From Moniliella sp. 'wahieum' (taxonomy: Eukaryota; Basidiomycota; Moniliellomycetes; Moniliellales; Moniliellaceae): a DNA stretch of 64,000 bases. Each line of letters starts with the position of its first letter. Position 1 is the stretch's first letter. The stretch lies in the NCBI GenBank assembly GCA_003971905.1, contig RSEE01000091.1:214622-278621 (forward strand). Direction: 5' to 3'. The notes under the pieces are model-generated. The model was not told where the DNA came from. It saw only the letters and a program-made list of their open reading frames with translations, and did not search any database. A program made the translations under genes and the position numbers. Below, in pieces: positions 1 through 11,612 of the stretch.

Positions 1-1858
1 CGCCCCATCGCCTGTGGGGAGCTGATCTACCGCCTGTGCGCCAAGGCCATCGCTCGAGCGATCAAACCCAACAGCTGGCTTCTCCCCACCCAGCTGGGAG
101 TAGCATCGCAAAACGGGGTGGAGCCTATCGTGCGGATGGTCGAGCGCATGACAGCGCCAGGCGGGGAGAACGATGCGGAAATGGGCGACTTCAGCCACGT
201 CGCCATGCTCGACTTTACCAACGCGTTCAACACTGTGCGCCGTCGCACACTCGCCAAGGCTCCATGCCTACGCCCCCCACCTCCTCACCTTGGGCCGGTG
301 GATCTATGGTTCCCCCACCCAGCTTTGGGTTGCGTCGGGCGGAAATGAGACCAGCGTCCTGTCGGCAGAGGGCGTGCGGCAGGGCGACCCCCTCGCCCCC
401 TTTTTCTTCTCCATCGCAGTGCGGCCCACGCTAGAGAAGTTGAGCATTGCTCTGCCGCCGGGCACCTGGTGATGGCATACCTGGACGACATTACCATTTT
501 CGGTCCAGAGCCAGGCATTACCGGCCAAGCTGCCGAGATTTTGGAAGACGACGCGTCAGCCTCAAGCTCAACCTGCGCAAGTGCGTCGAGCGGGACCGGG
601 ACCAGATCCGGGAGGATGGTCTGCAGGTTCTGGGCACTTGTGGGAGGGGTAGACTGTCGTCGATCGTGGCTCCGGGCCCAACTGGCCAGTCTGAGGGAGA
701 ACATGCCTAAGTTTGATGGCATCACCCGCCAGGGACGCCTCTTACTATGGCGGCTCAGCACTCAGACCAAGCTGCGCCACCTGCTCCGCACCATGCAGAT
801 GGAAGGAGAGCTAGACGAAGTGCTGGCCGAGATCGATGCCTTCATCTGTACGGAGTTCAGACGGATCCGGGGCGACGAGGATCCCCAAGGTGCCAAGGAC
901 GACCACTTCGACATGCTCATGAGCCTGCCTCTCCGGCTAGGAGGATGCGGCAGCCCGCTTTACTCGTATATCGCGCCCCACGCCCGTGCCGCGGCCAACG
1001 AGGTCAACGACTATCTTATTACCACTTATGTTGACCGTTCGGGACCGCAAACGGCAGAGGCCAACGCATTTACGAAGCAACGCCAGCGCTGCCGCGAGAT
1101 GTGGGAGAAAAGTCGACAGGAGCTGCTCCAGAAGCTGGACGCTGCCGATGGTCGTCACGTGGTTGAGCACAGCAACCCGAGCCACAACTGGCTCTCCGCC
1201 ATTCCGTCCGTCCCATACCTCAGGCTCTCCGACCAGCAGGTCCAGGTTGGTCTCCAGCTCCGCACGCTGTGCCGCACCACGCGCAGCATGTGCAAGTGCG
1301 GTGTCATGTCCTCGCTGGAGCACATCATGTATTGCACTCGCTCCCAGGCCAAGTTTGGAGCGTTGCATGACGCAGTGCGGGAGCCCATTCTCCAGCTCCT
1401 ACGCTCCATTCCCGACACCCATGTCCACAACGAACCAATGGTGGAGGACGAGGATGGCCGGAGACAGAGGACACAGCGCACTGACTACCGCGTGATGGGA
1501 CCCGGAGCACTGGGAGGATCAGGAATGGAGGTCGACCACACGCTGCGCGACACGGGATCACTGGCAGCGCAGAGCGCGTTCCGGAGGGTGTGCACGCGAG
1601 CACCGCAACCCCCTTGGAACGCCGGGAGAAGGAGCTGCTTCGGATGCTTGAACAAGCAAATGCGAGAAGAACGCCAAGTACCAGGGACGCACTCAAGAGA
1701 CGTTTTTCCCCCTGGTTTTGACGACGCGAGGATACTACGGCACCAAGACGGCGAGCAAGTTGTTTGCGCATTGGAAGGAGTTGGCTACTAATCTCAGTGG
1801 AAATGGTTCCTCGCTCGGATGTCAACCACGTTCCTCCGTGTCCATACGCGCTTCCTAG
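1..1858 (+). pseudogene. Degenerate non-LTR (LINE-type) retrotransposon reverse transcriptase, 5' end outside window
   Basis: Reverse transcriptase motifs appear in order but in different frames. LDFTNAFNTVRR (palm block A) lies near 210-245. GVRQGDPLAPFFFSIAV (block B) lies near 370-425. AYLDDITIF, the catalytic Y-x-DD box, lies near 475-500. A long tail follows at about 690-1790 with the LPLRLGGCGSP thumb-like motif and a CKCG...H...C cluster near 1290-1340 that resembles the zinc knuckle behind many LINE RTs. The tail ends in yet another frame, at a stop at 1856-1858. At least four frame changes break it, so it cannot encode an active enzyme as read. No endonuclease, poly-A tail or target-site duplication is visible. 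The frame breaks alone do not prove decay, because neighbouring housekeeping genes show similar breaks. Confidence 0.8.
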
Positions 1859-2113
1859 GGTACGGGACCGGATGGCATGAGCCGGAGGGTCCTGATATCC
1901 TGGCGATCCCCCTGGTTCCTTGACCCTGGTGGCGCCCCTAAGTAACCCCGCAAGATGAACGGTTAGGTTTAGACGTAGCGTTCCCCCTGTCCCAGCCTTC
2001 TTAAGTCTGCCAATGAAATGGACGTTCTCTAGGGATACACTTGGCGCAATGACAAAAACGGCCAACACCTGAAAGATCGGACATGGCAAATCGAAATTGG
2101 GGCGATGATAGGG

Positions 2114-3957
2114 CTAGAGTCGCGCTTCAGGCCACTCGCTCTCGTCATCGTCATTGGACAAAGGGGAGAGTAAGGTCTCCTCTAGCCACTGGCTCACCAT
2201 GTCTGCACAGAGTTCCGGGTGGACCTGAGGCATCATATGCTGGGCTCCCTCGACGAGTACAGCCTCCCCACGGATAGGAAGGCACTGCAACAGAGTGGGC
2301 CAGTCGACAAAGGGAGGATCACTTGGGTACCGAGCCAGCTGAGCCTGGGTGAGTGTGGTACGCATCTTCTCTCCATTAGATAGTTGGAGGGGCTTGGCGG
2401 GCTGGGACGCGGCGAGGGGAAAAGTACGGACGCGAGTGAAAAAGGGAAAAGGCGTATCGTGCACAGGAAACTCGGTGGCCAAAAGAACGTACATTCGGCC
2501 CCGAGTGGGGGGATGAAACGCACCAAAACGCCCACTGGTGTTGGCTAGATGGACATAGACACTGGGCCATCCTGCTGCGTAGACCTCAGCTTCGGCTGTC
2601 TTGTTGTTGTTCAAGGCTACACCATCAGGGTGAAAGGACAAGGCGAAGCGAAGATAGATAGCAATTGCCTCATCGGTCCAATCCGGATAGGCGCGACGGA
2701 TGGCACTCTCCCTTCTGCTGATTAGGAAACAAATCACGTCGTTTGGACACCAAGTGGGACAGATTGCTGAGCCCTCGTTCCGTACTCGTCCAGATCGGCA
2801 GGCCACGTGGGATCTCTTCCATGTTTTCGGTAAGGAGAGGTGGCATATCCCCACAGCATAAAACGGCGGCATGAAGTAGGTAGGATCCAAAAGGATACCA
2901 GTGTGGAACAGATCCGGGCGAACGTTTAGTGTCATTCCACCTAGCGCACCACCCATACTGTGTCCCACAAAAATAGTGCGTGGGCGTGAGCGGTCAGACG
3001 CAAGCCGGGGAAGAACTTGGGGTGACGATGTATCGGGTGGGGGGAGGTAATGGTCCACAAACTGGATGAAGTCACGACACATATCAGGCCAAAAAAAACT
3101 GTTTTCAACAAATCTCTGTGTTAGTACTGTACTGACTGTTTCCGCGTGCATATAATACACAGTATTTTAGGTCAGAAAGAAACAGGACTTACGACCATGC
3201 GCGCTACCTTCACGGTTCAGATCGGCAGCCTCACCCGATATGAGGTGTTCCATGATCCAAATGTCGCGAATCCGTACCTTGCTATTGTGCAAACGATGAA
3301 CCAGCATGCGAAGAAAAGGCTCCAATATCTGCAAGAAGAGTCAGATACGATGCAACCCCTGAATTATACCCATTCCAATGCCAACAATAAACATACCTCT
3401 TTGACCATCCCTGCTGCATGCCCAGAACTAGGGTCACATCTTCCCCTTCCTCGTCGTGGGAAGCAGAAAAGGAGGGGAAGGGTAGATTCGTTCGGCGACA
3501 CCCCATAGCTGACGTTGCTTGTCACGGATACGTTCTTCCACAATCCGTTTTTTCTCCTCTTTCCCGAAGGGCACTGGGTGTAGAGTCAAGCGCTGTATAT
3601 ACGATGATGCCAATTCTTCCCACCGTTCTGCTGATTCTTTTCTGCTCAAACCCGGGGGTGGAAATGCTTGACCCTCGGGCAAAGTTGCTTCCCGTAGCAG
3701 GCGCGGCCAGGCGGCAGGGAATGTGTGCGAACGGCTAATCCATGCGACGTCGTCGGGACCGTAGAAAGCCACCCTTTCCTCCCGTAGGCCGTTTGGTAAA
3801 CAATGAAAAGGTGGCTCCAACGCGTCACATACGTCAAAAGGGACTTGCAATCCTTCGTACGTCTCCCTGAGTTGGCAGGGGGAAGGAGGGGTAGAACCAC
3901 CTCACTAGGGTCGGCCAAGGCCATGCGCAAGGCTTCTTTGTTGACGGGGAGTGCCAT
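2114..3957 (-). CDS. Alpha/beta hydrolase (lipase/esterase-like), possibly peroxisomal
   Basis: An alpha/beta hydrolase fold protein of a fungal lipase-like group. The nucleophile elbow GHSMGG is near 2950, a DVTLVLG strand near 3440 marks the start of the hydrolase core, and a late H in EGAQHMMPQVHPE fits the catalytic histidine. Predicted introns are 3329-3396 and 3127-3192, with donors GTATGT and GTAAGT. The ATG at 3955-3957 gives a start without a signal peptide. The C-terminus ends ARL, which matches the peroxisomal PTS1 consensus, so a peroxisomal site as in yeast Lpx1 is possible. Frame changes are needed near 3870 (a C run), 3397, 2855 and 2710. Substrate unknown. Confidence 0.75.
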
Positions 3958-6559
3958 ATATCCAGATCGACTTGTAACGATGGCGGGCTGGAATGGTATA
4001 TGATATGAAAATGAAAACTAGATGTGCGTGCTGGAAGACGCTCTTATATATTAGGTCCCAATACTCTTCTCGTCGGCTTCCCTTTTGCTGGTCCCTACCG
4101 GATGCCTTCTGTTTCCCCCACGAACTCTCTTTGCGTTCCCCCCGTCTCTGACAGGATCTTGGTCTCCCTCGCCTTGCCCCAATTGCTACAGAGGGGATAA
4201 CAAAGAGAAGGGGTGGCAGTATGCATTTAGGACGTTATATATAGACGAGGTGGCTTTTTTGTTCCACTGAGAAGGGGTACCAGTTACCTGGTACCAGTAG
4301 ACACTGGATAATGTTCCAGGTTTGCCCGCCGGATATCGTTGTGCTCTGATTGATCTGAGATCTGATTACATCGAGCATCCCAAATGCATCTTGTAAAGCG
4401 GCGGAACAAAGGTCCGAATACGTATTCAAATGATAAGCTGCAAAATGTGTTTTCTCTTTTCGTTCGTGCGCAAAAGACGATGCGGATGCCAAAACTATTA
4501 TTGACTTTAGGTACCGGTGGACCCTTAGCACAAGGAGGGTCGCCCACTCTCGTATATGGGAGAGGACATGGGCGCCACGAGTGCCCCGAGCGCCGCAGCA
4601 GTAAGCGAAACATTGAGTTGAACGTTATCCAGTGTGTGTCTAAAAAGAAGTAAAAGAAGGCGTGACGCCGATGACCGATGACCGTTGAACGCTGATTAAT
4701 GATTGCTTCGATAACACTGAGTACTCAGACTGAGTACTGGTGCTGTCCGCGCTATACCCACCGGGGCACTGTGATAGGCACAGAGATTAGATACTCGGCA
4801 TTACCACGAAAGCTTGACCCTAGCTGTCTATGTAAGAAGACCAGAGAGCTGGCAGTCGGTGATGTATTGCATTGAGCATGAGCTGCAGAGAGGCTAATAG
4901 AGAATATTCCCCTTAGTTGGAATATTGGGAGGAACCCACCGGAAGGATCCGGTGGGCTTGGTCTACCTGCGGCACTATACACCACAGTATGGGAGGAGGG
5001 CGCCGCAATCTATGTCTCTCCTTCTCCTTCGAGAGGAGAACCCTCTTTGGGGCTATCCAACAACAAAGAATTTCCTACAAGCTTGAAGAAAGAGGAGATA
5101 TTTGAGATGGAGGTATGGCACATGGATGTCATAGTATACCCGCAGTTGTTGCCATGGGCGTGTCACGGGCGTGCCCCGCCATGGGGTTCACCAGGTTTAT
5201 GGGATACAATCCCTTAGGAGACGGAAGGACGGCACACGGTACTTCGAGCTTGGGCTAGTCGGTGGGTGCGAGCGAACGAGGAGGGGCCTTTGGTCGTGAA
5301 GCGGAGGTGTCTGCACGGGTGGCAAGGCTACGCATGCACCGGCTGGACGGCAGTAGTACGTGTCTAAAGCCTCCGGTCCTTGGGGACAGGTCGCTGAATG
5401 GGTCCTGGGACTCGGGGTAACGCGTAACGTGGGTTACCTGGTCGTTACCTCACTCGACACGCGTATGTAGTACGGCGGAATGAGACTGAGTCCTAATGAA
5501 GAGCAAGGGCAACGAGGAAACCGTGGCATGCAAGTGATCGACGTAACTCGTAAATTCTTTTAAAGCGCAAGGGAGGACCAGTGACTAGGACTAGTGACCA
5601 GTGACGACTGTGTGAGAGGGGCGACGCAAGGATAAGAGAGTAATGGAAAGACGGGGGGAAAGACAAGGGTTGGGCGGTGAGGATCACACTAGCGAGCCTC
5701 AGATAGGGCCGCTTATATACCGTACTAGAACAGAGGCATCAACAGAAGGGAATGATTTGACTGTATAATAAGGGGAAAAGCGTGGCCTGCTCTGTCAGAT
5801 TGCGATTCGGTGCGCCGCAGCAGATGATTGAAGCTGGTGAAGGGTTCTACCAAGATTGGGGTGCAGCAGTTACGAAGCTTCGTACTGTAAGGCCGGTTCC
5901 CCCTGGCTCTCCACGGAAAGTATCCGCGGCATGTATAAGTTGCCCATACAATGCTGACTTTCACTCACTAGGCTCGCAGGGCTGACGTGTGCTTCGATGA
6001 GATCTGAGATCCTGAGAGGTTTACGAAATGCGGGGCTCGGTGTTCGGAGATGACCGGAGCGCCCCATAACAGTTGTCTTCACCTGTGTCAAATGTCCAAT
6101 CGACCCATGTGTGGTTCCAACTTGTGGTCCATTGGCTGCGCAGGTATACCTCTGTTTCTCCCGCCATCTTATGATCATATTGCCATTCCCCAACTTCGCC
6201 CAAAAATGACACGCAGAGCATTTCCGCTCCTACGGATGCCCATATCTTGGGATACTAAAGCAAACAATACAGGGCTTTTCCTTCAAGAAAACCTATTGAA
6301 CCCTGGCCATAGTCCAGGTAAGATGGCTAACAGGAAGCGGATCGATGCGCATAACGCGAGGGGGGTAACGCAGGCCAGAACAGGATCCAATGGCCTTGTC
6401 CCTCACTGTCAGGAGGGAAAGTGCTCGACGAACATAAGCAAGCAAATGTGCTTAACCACGGGGACCAGTAAGGCTTGGCTATAGGTGAATGCTAGATGGG
6501 CCTCGACTTGACTTGTCTATCCGTAAATCGTCGAGTGAGATGCATTGTTGCCATCCAGG
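3958..6559. other. Gene-poor stretch, 2.6 kb
   Basis: No open reading frame here shows a recognisable domain on either strand. Short frames of 60-140 codons exist but have no conserved motif. The stretch lies just 3' of the truncated striatin, where the WD40 half of that gene would be expected, and no WD repeat was found in any frame. Small inverted and direct repeats are present around 4270-4300 and 4715-4740. Confidence 0.5.
4715..4740. repeat. Palindromic GTACTCAG/CTGAGTAC repeat
   Basis: The bases read CTGAGTACTCAG followed by ACTGAGTACTGG, so the GAGTACT core occurs twice within 26 bp and the first copy is a perfect palindrome. The same core recurs at 8117-8154 and once near 14595-14608. 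Confidence 0.6.
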
Positions 6560-7500
6560 CTACACCAGCGTCTCATTCCGTACAGGCGAATGAGGAGGAT
6601 CAAATTCCTGGTGCTCCTGAGGGTGCCTCGGTCTTCTTCCATGACGCGACGTGGCCGCGGGGCTTGTCCCAGCTGGGAAAACGAGGTAATTCCAACAATC
6701 GACTCGGTCCCATGGTCGGGGAGTGGGTTTAGTGCACTGGCACTGGTAAGGTAATTGATCTCCTGTAGACATCTGGGTTGGATTAGCATCAATGCCTAAT
6801 AATATGGGGTAAGACAGGGTAGAAGGGGAGAACGTACTGCTGCATAAAGTCCCTGCTTCGCGCTTTGGACTTGGGGTCTTTCTGGGCTAGCAGCACGCTG
6901 GAACCAGACGGGGCGGCGCCGAGCGCTGAACCGGGGCGAGACCCGCGTGACGAGAGCGGGCGGGAGGGAAGGATGTTGGCGATCTGAGCGTGAATCGGGT
7001 GAGGCGGGTGGTCCTCCTCCTCGTGCGGTTCATCGGGGTGGCCGTTAGAGTGTCCCTCGGAGGGGGAGACGGGGGAAGCAGGGCCAGAATCTTGTGTGGC
7101 GCCCGCGGCTGCAACGAGGTAGCGTGCCCGTCCTGGCGGAGCGCAAACTCAAGCATCTTAACACGGCGCATGAGATCCGTCTTGGCATTCTCCATACTCG
7201 CTCGCTCCCCCTCGAGCAGGGCGATGCGCGCTCGCATCTCGGCACGTTCAATCTCCCACTCGTTGCGTTCGCGCTCGTATTGCCGCCACTCAGATTGAAG
7301 GTGGTGGAGCACTCCAGAGAAGGTGTACTGGCTGGTGGTGTCGCTAAGACCCACCAGGCCGGAGCCGCTTCCGGTGCTGCTGTCCCCAATCCCCCCACTC
7401 CCACCTGCACTCCCGTTCCGTACTCGTTGGCCATCGTCGTTGCCGTCGAGGAGCTCGAACGGCTCGCCACGCCCAGCAATCGGAGCCTGAAAGGGACAGG
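6560..7500 (-). pseudogene. Striatin-family N-terminal fragment (coiled coil, no WD40 repeats)
   Basis: Striatin (Far8/Pro11 family) is the scaffold of the STRIPAK phosphatase complex. The diagnostic N-terminal block is present: YTFSGVLHHLQSEWRQYERE near 7300, then the coiled coil with RARIALLEGERASMENAK and KTDLMRRVKMLEFALRQ. After a frame change, KSKARSRDFMQQ near 6850 is followed by a GTACGT donor, and a second exon starts CLQEINYLTSASALN near 6765. The sequence then loses similarity near 6560. A full striatin has a C-terminal WD40 propeller of about 300 residues, and none is found downstream. A plausible start is the ATG at 7432-7434, with an alternative upstream exon behind a CAG acceptor near 7490. 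Either the gene is truncated or the rest lies elsewhere. Confidence 0.75.
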
Positions 7501-8116
7501 TGCGCTGAGCTAAGCACATGAAATGTTCACAACCCAATTTACTCCACACTTTTGCATCAGGCACCCCGCCATACTCCTATTACCCTCATATTACGGAGAA
7601 CTGGACGGAGTAGTTGGAGAAGTATGTTGGGCAGTGAGTATACGGTCGGGGGGAGGGGGGTATGTGGAGTGGCCAAGAGCCCATCGGCCTTTAAGCTTCA
7701 GTGACATATGTGGCCCGACGTACGCTTCCAGCTTCGAAACTTATATCATCGCAGCTCATCACAGCTCATCACACTCACAACAGTTCAAGCGTTGAGGGCG
7801 TTTTCGTTGATTATTGGGCGCGGATCCATAGGTGAAGAAAAACGCGGAGGCGAAGACACCAACGACTTGAGGGTTGGAGGGAGAATGGCTACAAAAATGC
7901 ATGCTAGCGGGTCGAGGGACCTTTCGAAGGGCCACAGGAGCAGAATGATATTGTGTGTGGAAGCGGGGCCAATGTTCGGTGCAATTTTGTGGCAACGGAG
8001 GCGGAATGCACAACTCTATTCTGCATCCATATCATTGACAGAGCTTAAGGCTGGAACAGGGGAAAACATACTAGCTGGCCCTCTAACTCAGTAGAGCGCG
8101 GTAGCCTGATATCGAT

Positions 8117-8154
8117 GAGTACTGAGTTCAGTACTGAGTCTCAGTACTGAGTAC
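8117..8154. repeat. Triple palindromic CAGTACTGAG repeat
   Basis: Three closely spaced copies of the GTACTGAG core, the last as the palindrome TCAGTACTGA, can fold into alternative hairpins. The core is shared with the repeat at 4715-4740. Confidence 0.6.
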
Positions 8155-8378
8155 GCCTGAGGCTCTGAAGCTTGAAGCTTGAAGCTGGAAGCTCTTTATT
8201 AGGGCGGATGGGGTAGAAATCCACCCACCTACCCCCGATCGTCAAACCCAAATCACATGCAGGCCCCACCAACAAACGAAACGTAGGGTTGGCCTGATCC
8301 TGATCGGGTAATTTTATCGGTGATCACTGTGTGACCCATGATGTGCATGATGCATGATCGATTAATGACCGGGCCCAG

Positions 8379-8405
8379 TGACGCGTGACGCGCGACGCGT
8401 GACGC
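8379..8405. promoter_or_regulatory. Cluster of ACGCGT (MCB-like) motifs
   Basis: The run TGACGCGTGACGCGCGACGCGT holds two ACGCGT hexamers in an almost symmetrical array. ACGCGT is the core of the MluI cell-cycle box bound by MBF in fungi. It lies about 700 bp upstream of the tetraspanin start, so a role in its control is inference only. Confidence 0.35.
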
Positions 8406-9096
8406 TCAATGGCAGTTGTCCAATGGGTTCATTAATCGGCGCTAAGCGGCTAAGCGCCTAAGGGCTCGGCGTCTCGTGTGGATGTGTGAAGCTAGTGCAA
8501 GTGCTTCGCGACCACCCCCATCGGGCGGCGGCAGCAGCACGGAGCCAGTGTGTTGCGTGGCCTGGATTCAGTGGGTGTGTGATGGAATGGAATTAATGAA
8601 CCGGCTCTGGGCTACATTCCCAGTCGCATCATGCATCAATGGGGCGCGGGGGCGCTTCAGGGCGCGGAGGCTGTGCTGCCGCGTGTCGTTTTCGGCGACA
8701 CGGGCACCACGCCAGTCTTGTGTGGCCAGCTATGGCGCTGAGCCGCTGTGCCGGGGTCCCTGGTTGCAGATCAGCTGTGGATCAGCAGAGGGGCAGTCTT
8801 GCGGAGAAGGAGGGTGAAACCAGGGGTCTAGTGCGCTGTGCTTCCTCGGGCGTGGCTTGGTGTTCCTTGGGGCTATCCAATGCACAATGCCCATGCGCTT
8901 GCACCTCGAAGATGGAAGCTTGTGCTTCCAGGCAGAACAGGGGCCAGCGTCTGCGGCGGGAGGAGCACTGGCGGACCATCCTCCACCTCACCAGTCGCTG
9001 GCTGCCTTCTGGCCCACGCACCTCGTCCCCCACCACCTTCCTCACTGCCACCCTTTCGAGTCACCTCTCATCCACGCTCTTTGGCCCTTCTTGGGC

Positions 9097-11019
9097 ATGT
9101 CCAACCCCTTTGCCCAACCCACGACGCCTCAGGCGGACCATTTCCCCTCTGAAGGCCCCACCTGCCCACCTCTTCCCAAGATTTTGCCGCACAACCCCTC
9201 AGTCCCCCGATTGATGCGGGTTCGCCCGATCCGTACCTGCCCCGAGGATGGTCTAACCCAGCGCTCCTCGTACGGCCGGGCCTTCCCTCCCTCTCCCTCC
9301 GCCAGTCCACTCGCCAGCCCCTTCCTACCCCCAACCAAGGAACCCATGACGGGCCTCTCTCCCTCGCCAGCCACTACCTCCCCGGCAAGATTGGCCGCAT
9401 GCACCGTCTTGGCTCCCGCCGCCACCGCGGTTCGTCCCCCTATGTTGACCAGCAGCGGAGGAGCCACTACGAAGCAATCGGGGAGGAGGAGGAGCTTGGG
9501 GCCAGCGCACCTTCCACTCCCCGGCTAAGCACATTTGGTTCGGGTGCCTTCCGTAGAGGTGATCCCAGCCGTTGGTCTACCCTCTCAGCCACTTTGGCTG
9601 CTTCTAAGAGCGCGTCCAAGCCCACTCTTCAACAACTTGCTGCAGAAGAGGATAGCACCCTTGGTCTCCCGACCTTGGGCGGGCACCGTTCTCCCACCCC
9701 TTCGCTCCGGCCCCTTCGCATCTCAATTCTATCTCATTGCCGAAGGAAGGCGGGGGGAGGGATGCAGGGCCCAAACGGCGGTGGCCACGCAGCCTTGGGC
9801 GCTGGCGGATTTGAAGACGACGATGGAGTCAACCTGGGCTTTGCATCGGGCGCAGTCCCCGCGGCTCAAGAGCCTGGGCTACGGCAACGGACTGTGTTTA
9901 GTGTGACGGCTAAAAAAGTGCTTGACACTTACAAGGACGACCCCGACACGCAAGAGGAGCCCAACTTTGTCCATCGCCTCATGGATGGCGTCTTTCCCCG
10001 CAATTCAGATGGAAAGGGCAAACGCCGTCTGCGCTGGAACAAGTTCAAGTGGGCCCTTTTTGGCGCCAACACGCTGTTGACCCTGGTTTCCATTGGTGGG
10101 CTGGTAGGCACCATTCTTACCTGGACCAACGTATGGGAGCGCTCGGACATTGTGCGGACCGTCAATCGTACTGAGCTCATTCTCGGCACTATCGCCGCAT
10201 GTTTGATGTTATCACATCAATCGTCGGGTGGGGGATCCTACTCAACAACCGCGCTTTCCTTGCTGTTTGGACATTGCTTCACTGGATCTGCTTTGCCTTC
10301 CTTGTCGCGCCCGGATACATTGCCTACAAGCGGCACACCTTTAACCTCGAAGGGAAAATGAACGAGGCCTGGTCTCGTTCCCTTGGTGTGGATGGCCGCA
10401 GGATGGTTCAGAACACGTTAACCTGCTGTGGCTGGTTCAATCCTACAATCGAGGCCAGCGAGAGCAGTTTGTGCTATGCCCGTTCTGCTCTTCCCGGGTG
10501 CAAAGGGCGGATGACGCGGTTTGAACGGAAGGCCTTGCGGTACATTTACACATGTGCTTTCTCGCTCGTTGGCCCGCACCTTGTCCTGATTGTCGTTTCA
10601 CTCTTGTCATCGAACCACATTACCTATCGTTTCGGAAAGGGTCTCACACCCCCTGCCTACCGCCTCAATGCTACCACGGTTGCTCGGATCCAGGAGGACT
10701 TTATGACCAAGCTCACCGACATGTATGGACCCGAGATCGTGCCGGCGGTACTGGCAACCCAGAAGCGGTTGCAGAAGGACCGCCAGAGCCTGCTCGACGA
10801 TAACCGGAGCGACACACAGCTGATCCCTGCAGTCAGCCGAGCCATTCCGGACTCTCCTTCTGACGCCTATCTCCAGCCGCCTTCGAGCCACTCTCACCTG
10901 GGTGACTTGGGCGATCCTTTGGCTCCCATGGATTCGTCGGAGCAGCCGACTGGATACCCCAGACATACGGAAACGACCTCTATCCTTTCTCGCCATCCAG
11001 GGAACACCTTATGCGTTAG
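9097..11019 (+). CDS. TSP2: Tsp2-type tetraspanin
   Basis: Four-helix membrane protein of the basidiomycete Tsp2 tetraspanin family. The long disordered N-terminus begins at the ATG at 9097. The first helix is in WALFGANTLLTLVSIGGLVG (about 10050), the second around TSIVGWGILLNN, the third around AVWTLLHWICFAFLVAPGYI, and the fourth near 10550-10610. The large extracellular loop carries the CCG signature (NTLTCCGWF near 10425) plus further cysteines (SLCYARSALPGCKG). SNHITYRFGKGLTPPAYRLN follows the last helix and is conserved in this family. A cytosolic tail ends most plausibly at the TAG at 11017-11019 after a frame change. Other frame changes are near 9360 and 10195. Fungal tetraspanins organise membrane microdomains and polarity. 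Confidence 0.8.
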
Positions 11020-11612
11020 CACTCTTCTTTTGGTCATCAGTCACGGAATGTTTTTTCAGGTTACCTCGCATCTCTTCCTCCTTATGGAGACCCACCTTCG
11101 TTTTTGTCCTCGCTGCTTGTTCCTGTCTCTCGTTTTTTTTGCTGCATTCTCGTGTCTCCGCGTTTGTCACCCTACTATATCATCTTTCCCAGTGGCCCCA
11201 AAGTGCTCTGCAATGCAACAAAACTGCTTCGATCGGTGTCCTAGATGATATATCTACACGCTAACATAATTACGTCCACCAAGGAAAGCCCAACCTCGGG
11301 CCTGCTCCACAATCGCTGTCATGCATGTCAACAGCGATCGATGTGGCTTGGCTATCGTCGGCGTTGGTTGTCGGCGTTGGTTGTCGGCGTTGGCTGCACA
11401 AGCACCCTTGGCTAAGGACGAAAATGAAACAACCATTTGGGCCGACTGGCCCTGTGCCGGAGACCAGGCCAGGTGCAACTTTGAAGCGGTAAGGTTCCGC
11501 TGCGCTCCGCATCGGTCCCCATCGGGCGTGGGCTTGTCAGACGTTGGATGTGTCGCGGGGGCTCCAGGGGCGGGGACCAAGTGCACACCACCACCACCAC
11601 CCGTTCCGCACG
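11020..11612. other. Intergenic region between two membrane-protein genes
   Basis: No gene is recognised. It contains a threefold 13-bp repeat (11357-11395) and serves as 3' flank of the tetraspanin and 5' flank of the next gene. Confidence 0.5.
11357..11395. repeat. 13-bp tandem repeat, three copies
   Basis: The unit GTCGGCGTTGGTT occurs three times in a row, the last with one mismatch. It lies about 220 bp before the ATG at 11613. Confidence 0.85.

Larger units (their letters stand above)
7501..9096. other. Intergenic region with short repeats
   Basis: No recognisable gene. Frames between 8476 and 9090 are open but without conserved motifs, and probably represent the GC-rich leader of the tetraspanin gene downstream. 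It holds the palindromic repeat at 8117-8154 and the ACGCGT cluster at 8379-8405. Confidence 0.5.

Noticed and set aside
4000-6550. Search for WD40 exons of striatin
   Set aside because: No frame on the minus strand shows GH...WD repeats; short frames such as 6021-6221 lack any family motif.
8476-9214. Open + strand frames of 100-190 codons
   Set aside because: They overlap each other in several frames, are GC-driven and show no family motif; only the ATG at 9097 is supported by the downstream tetraspanin.
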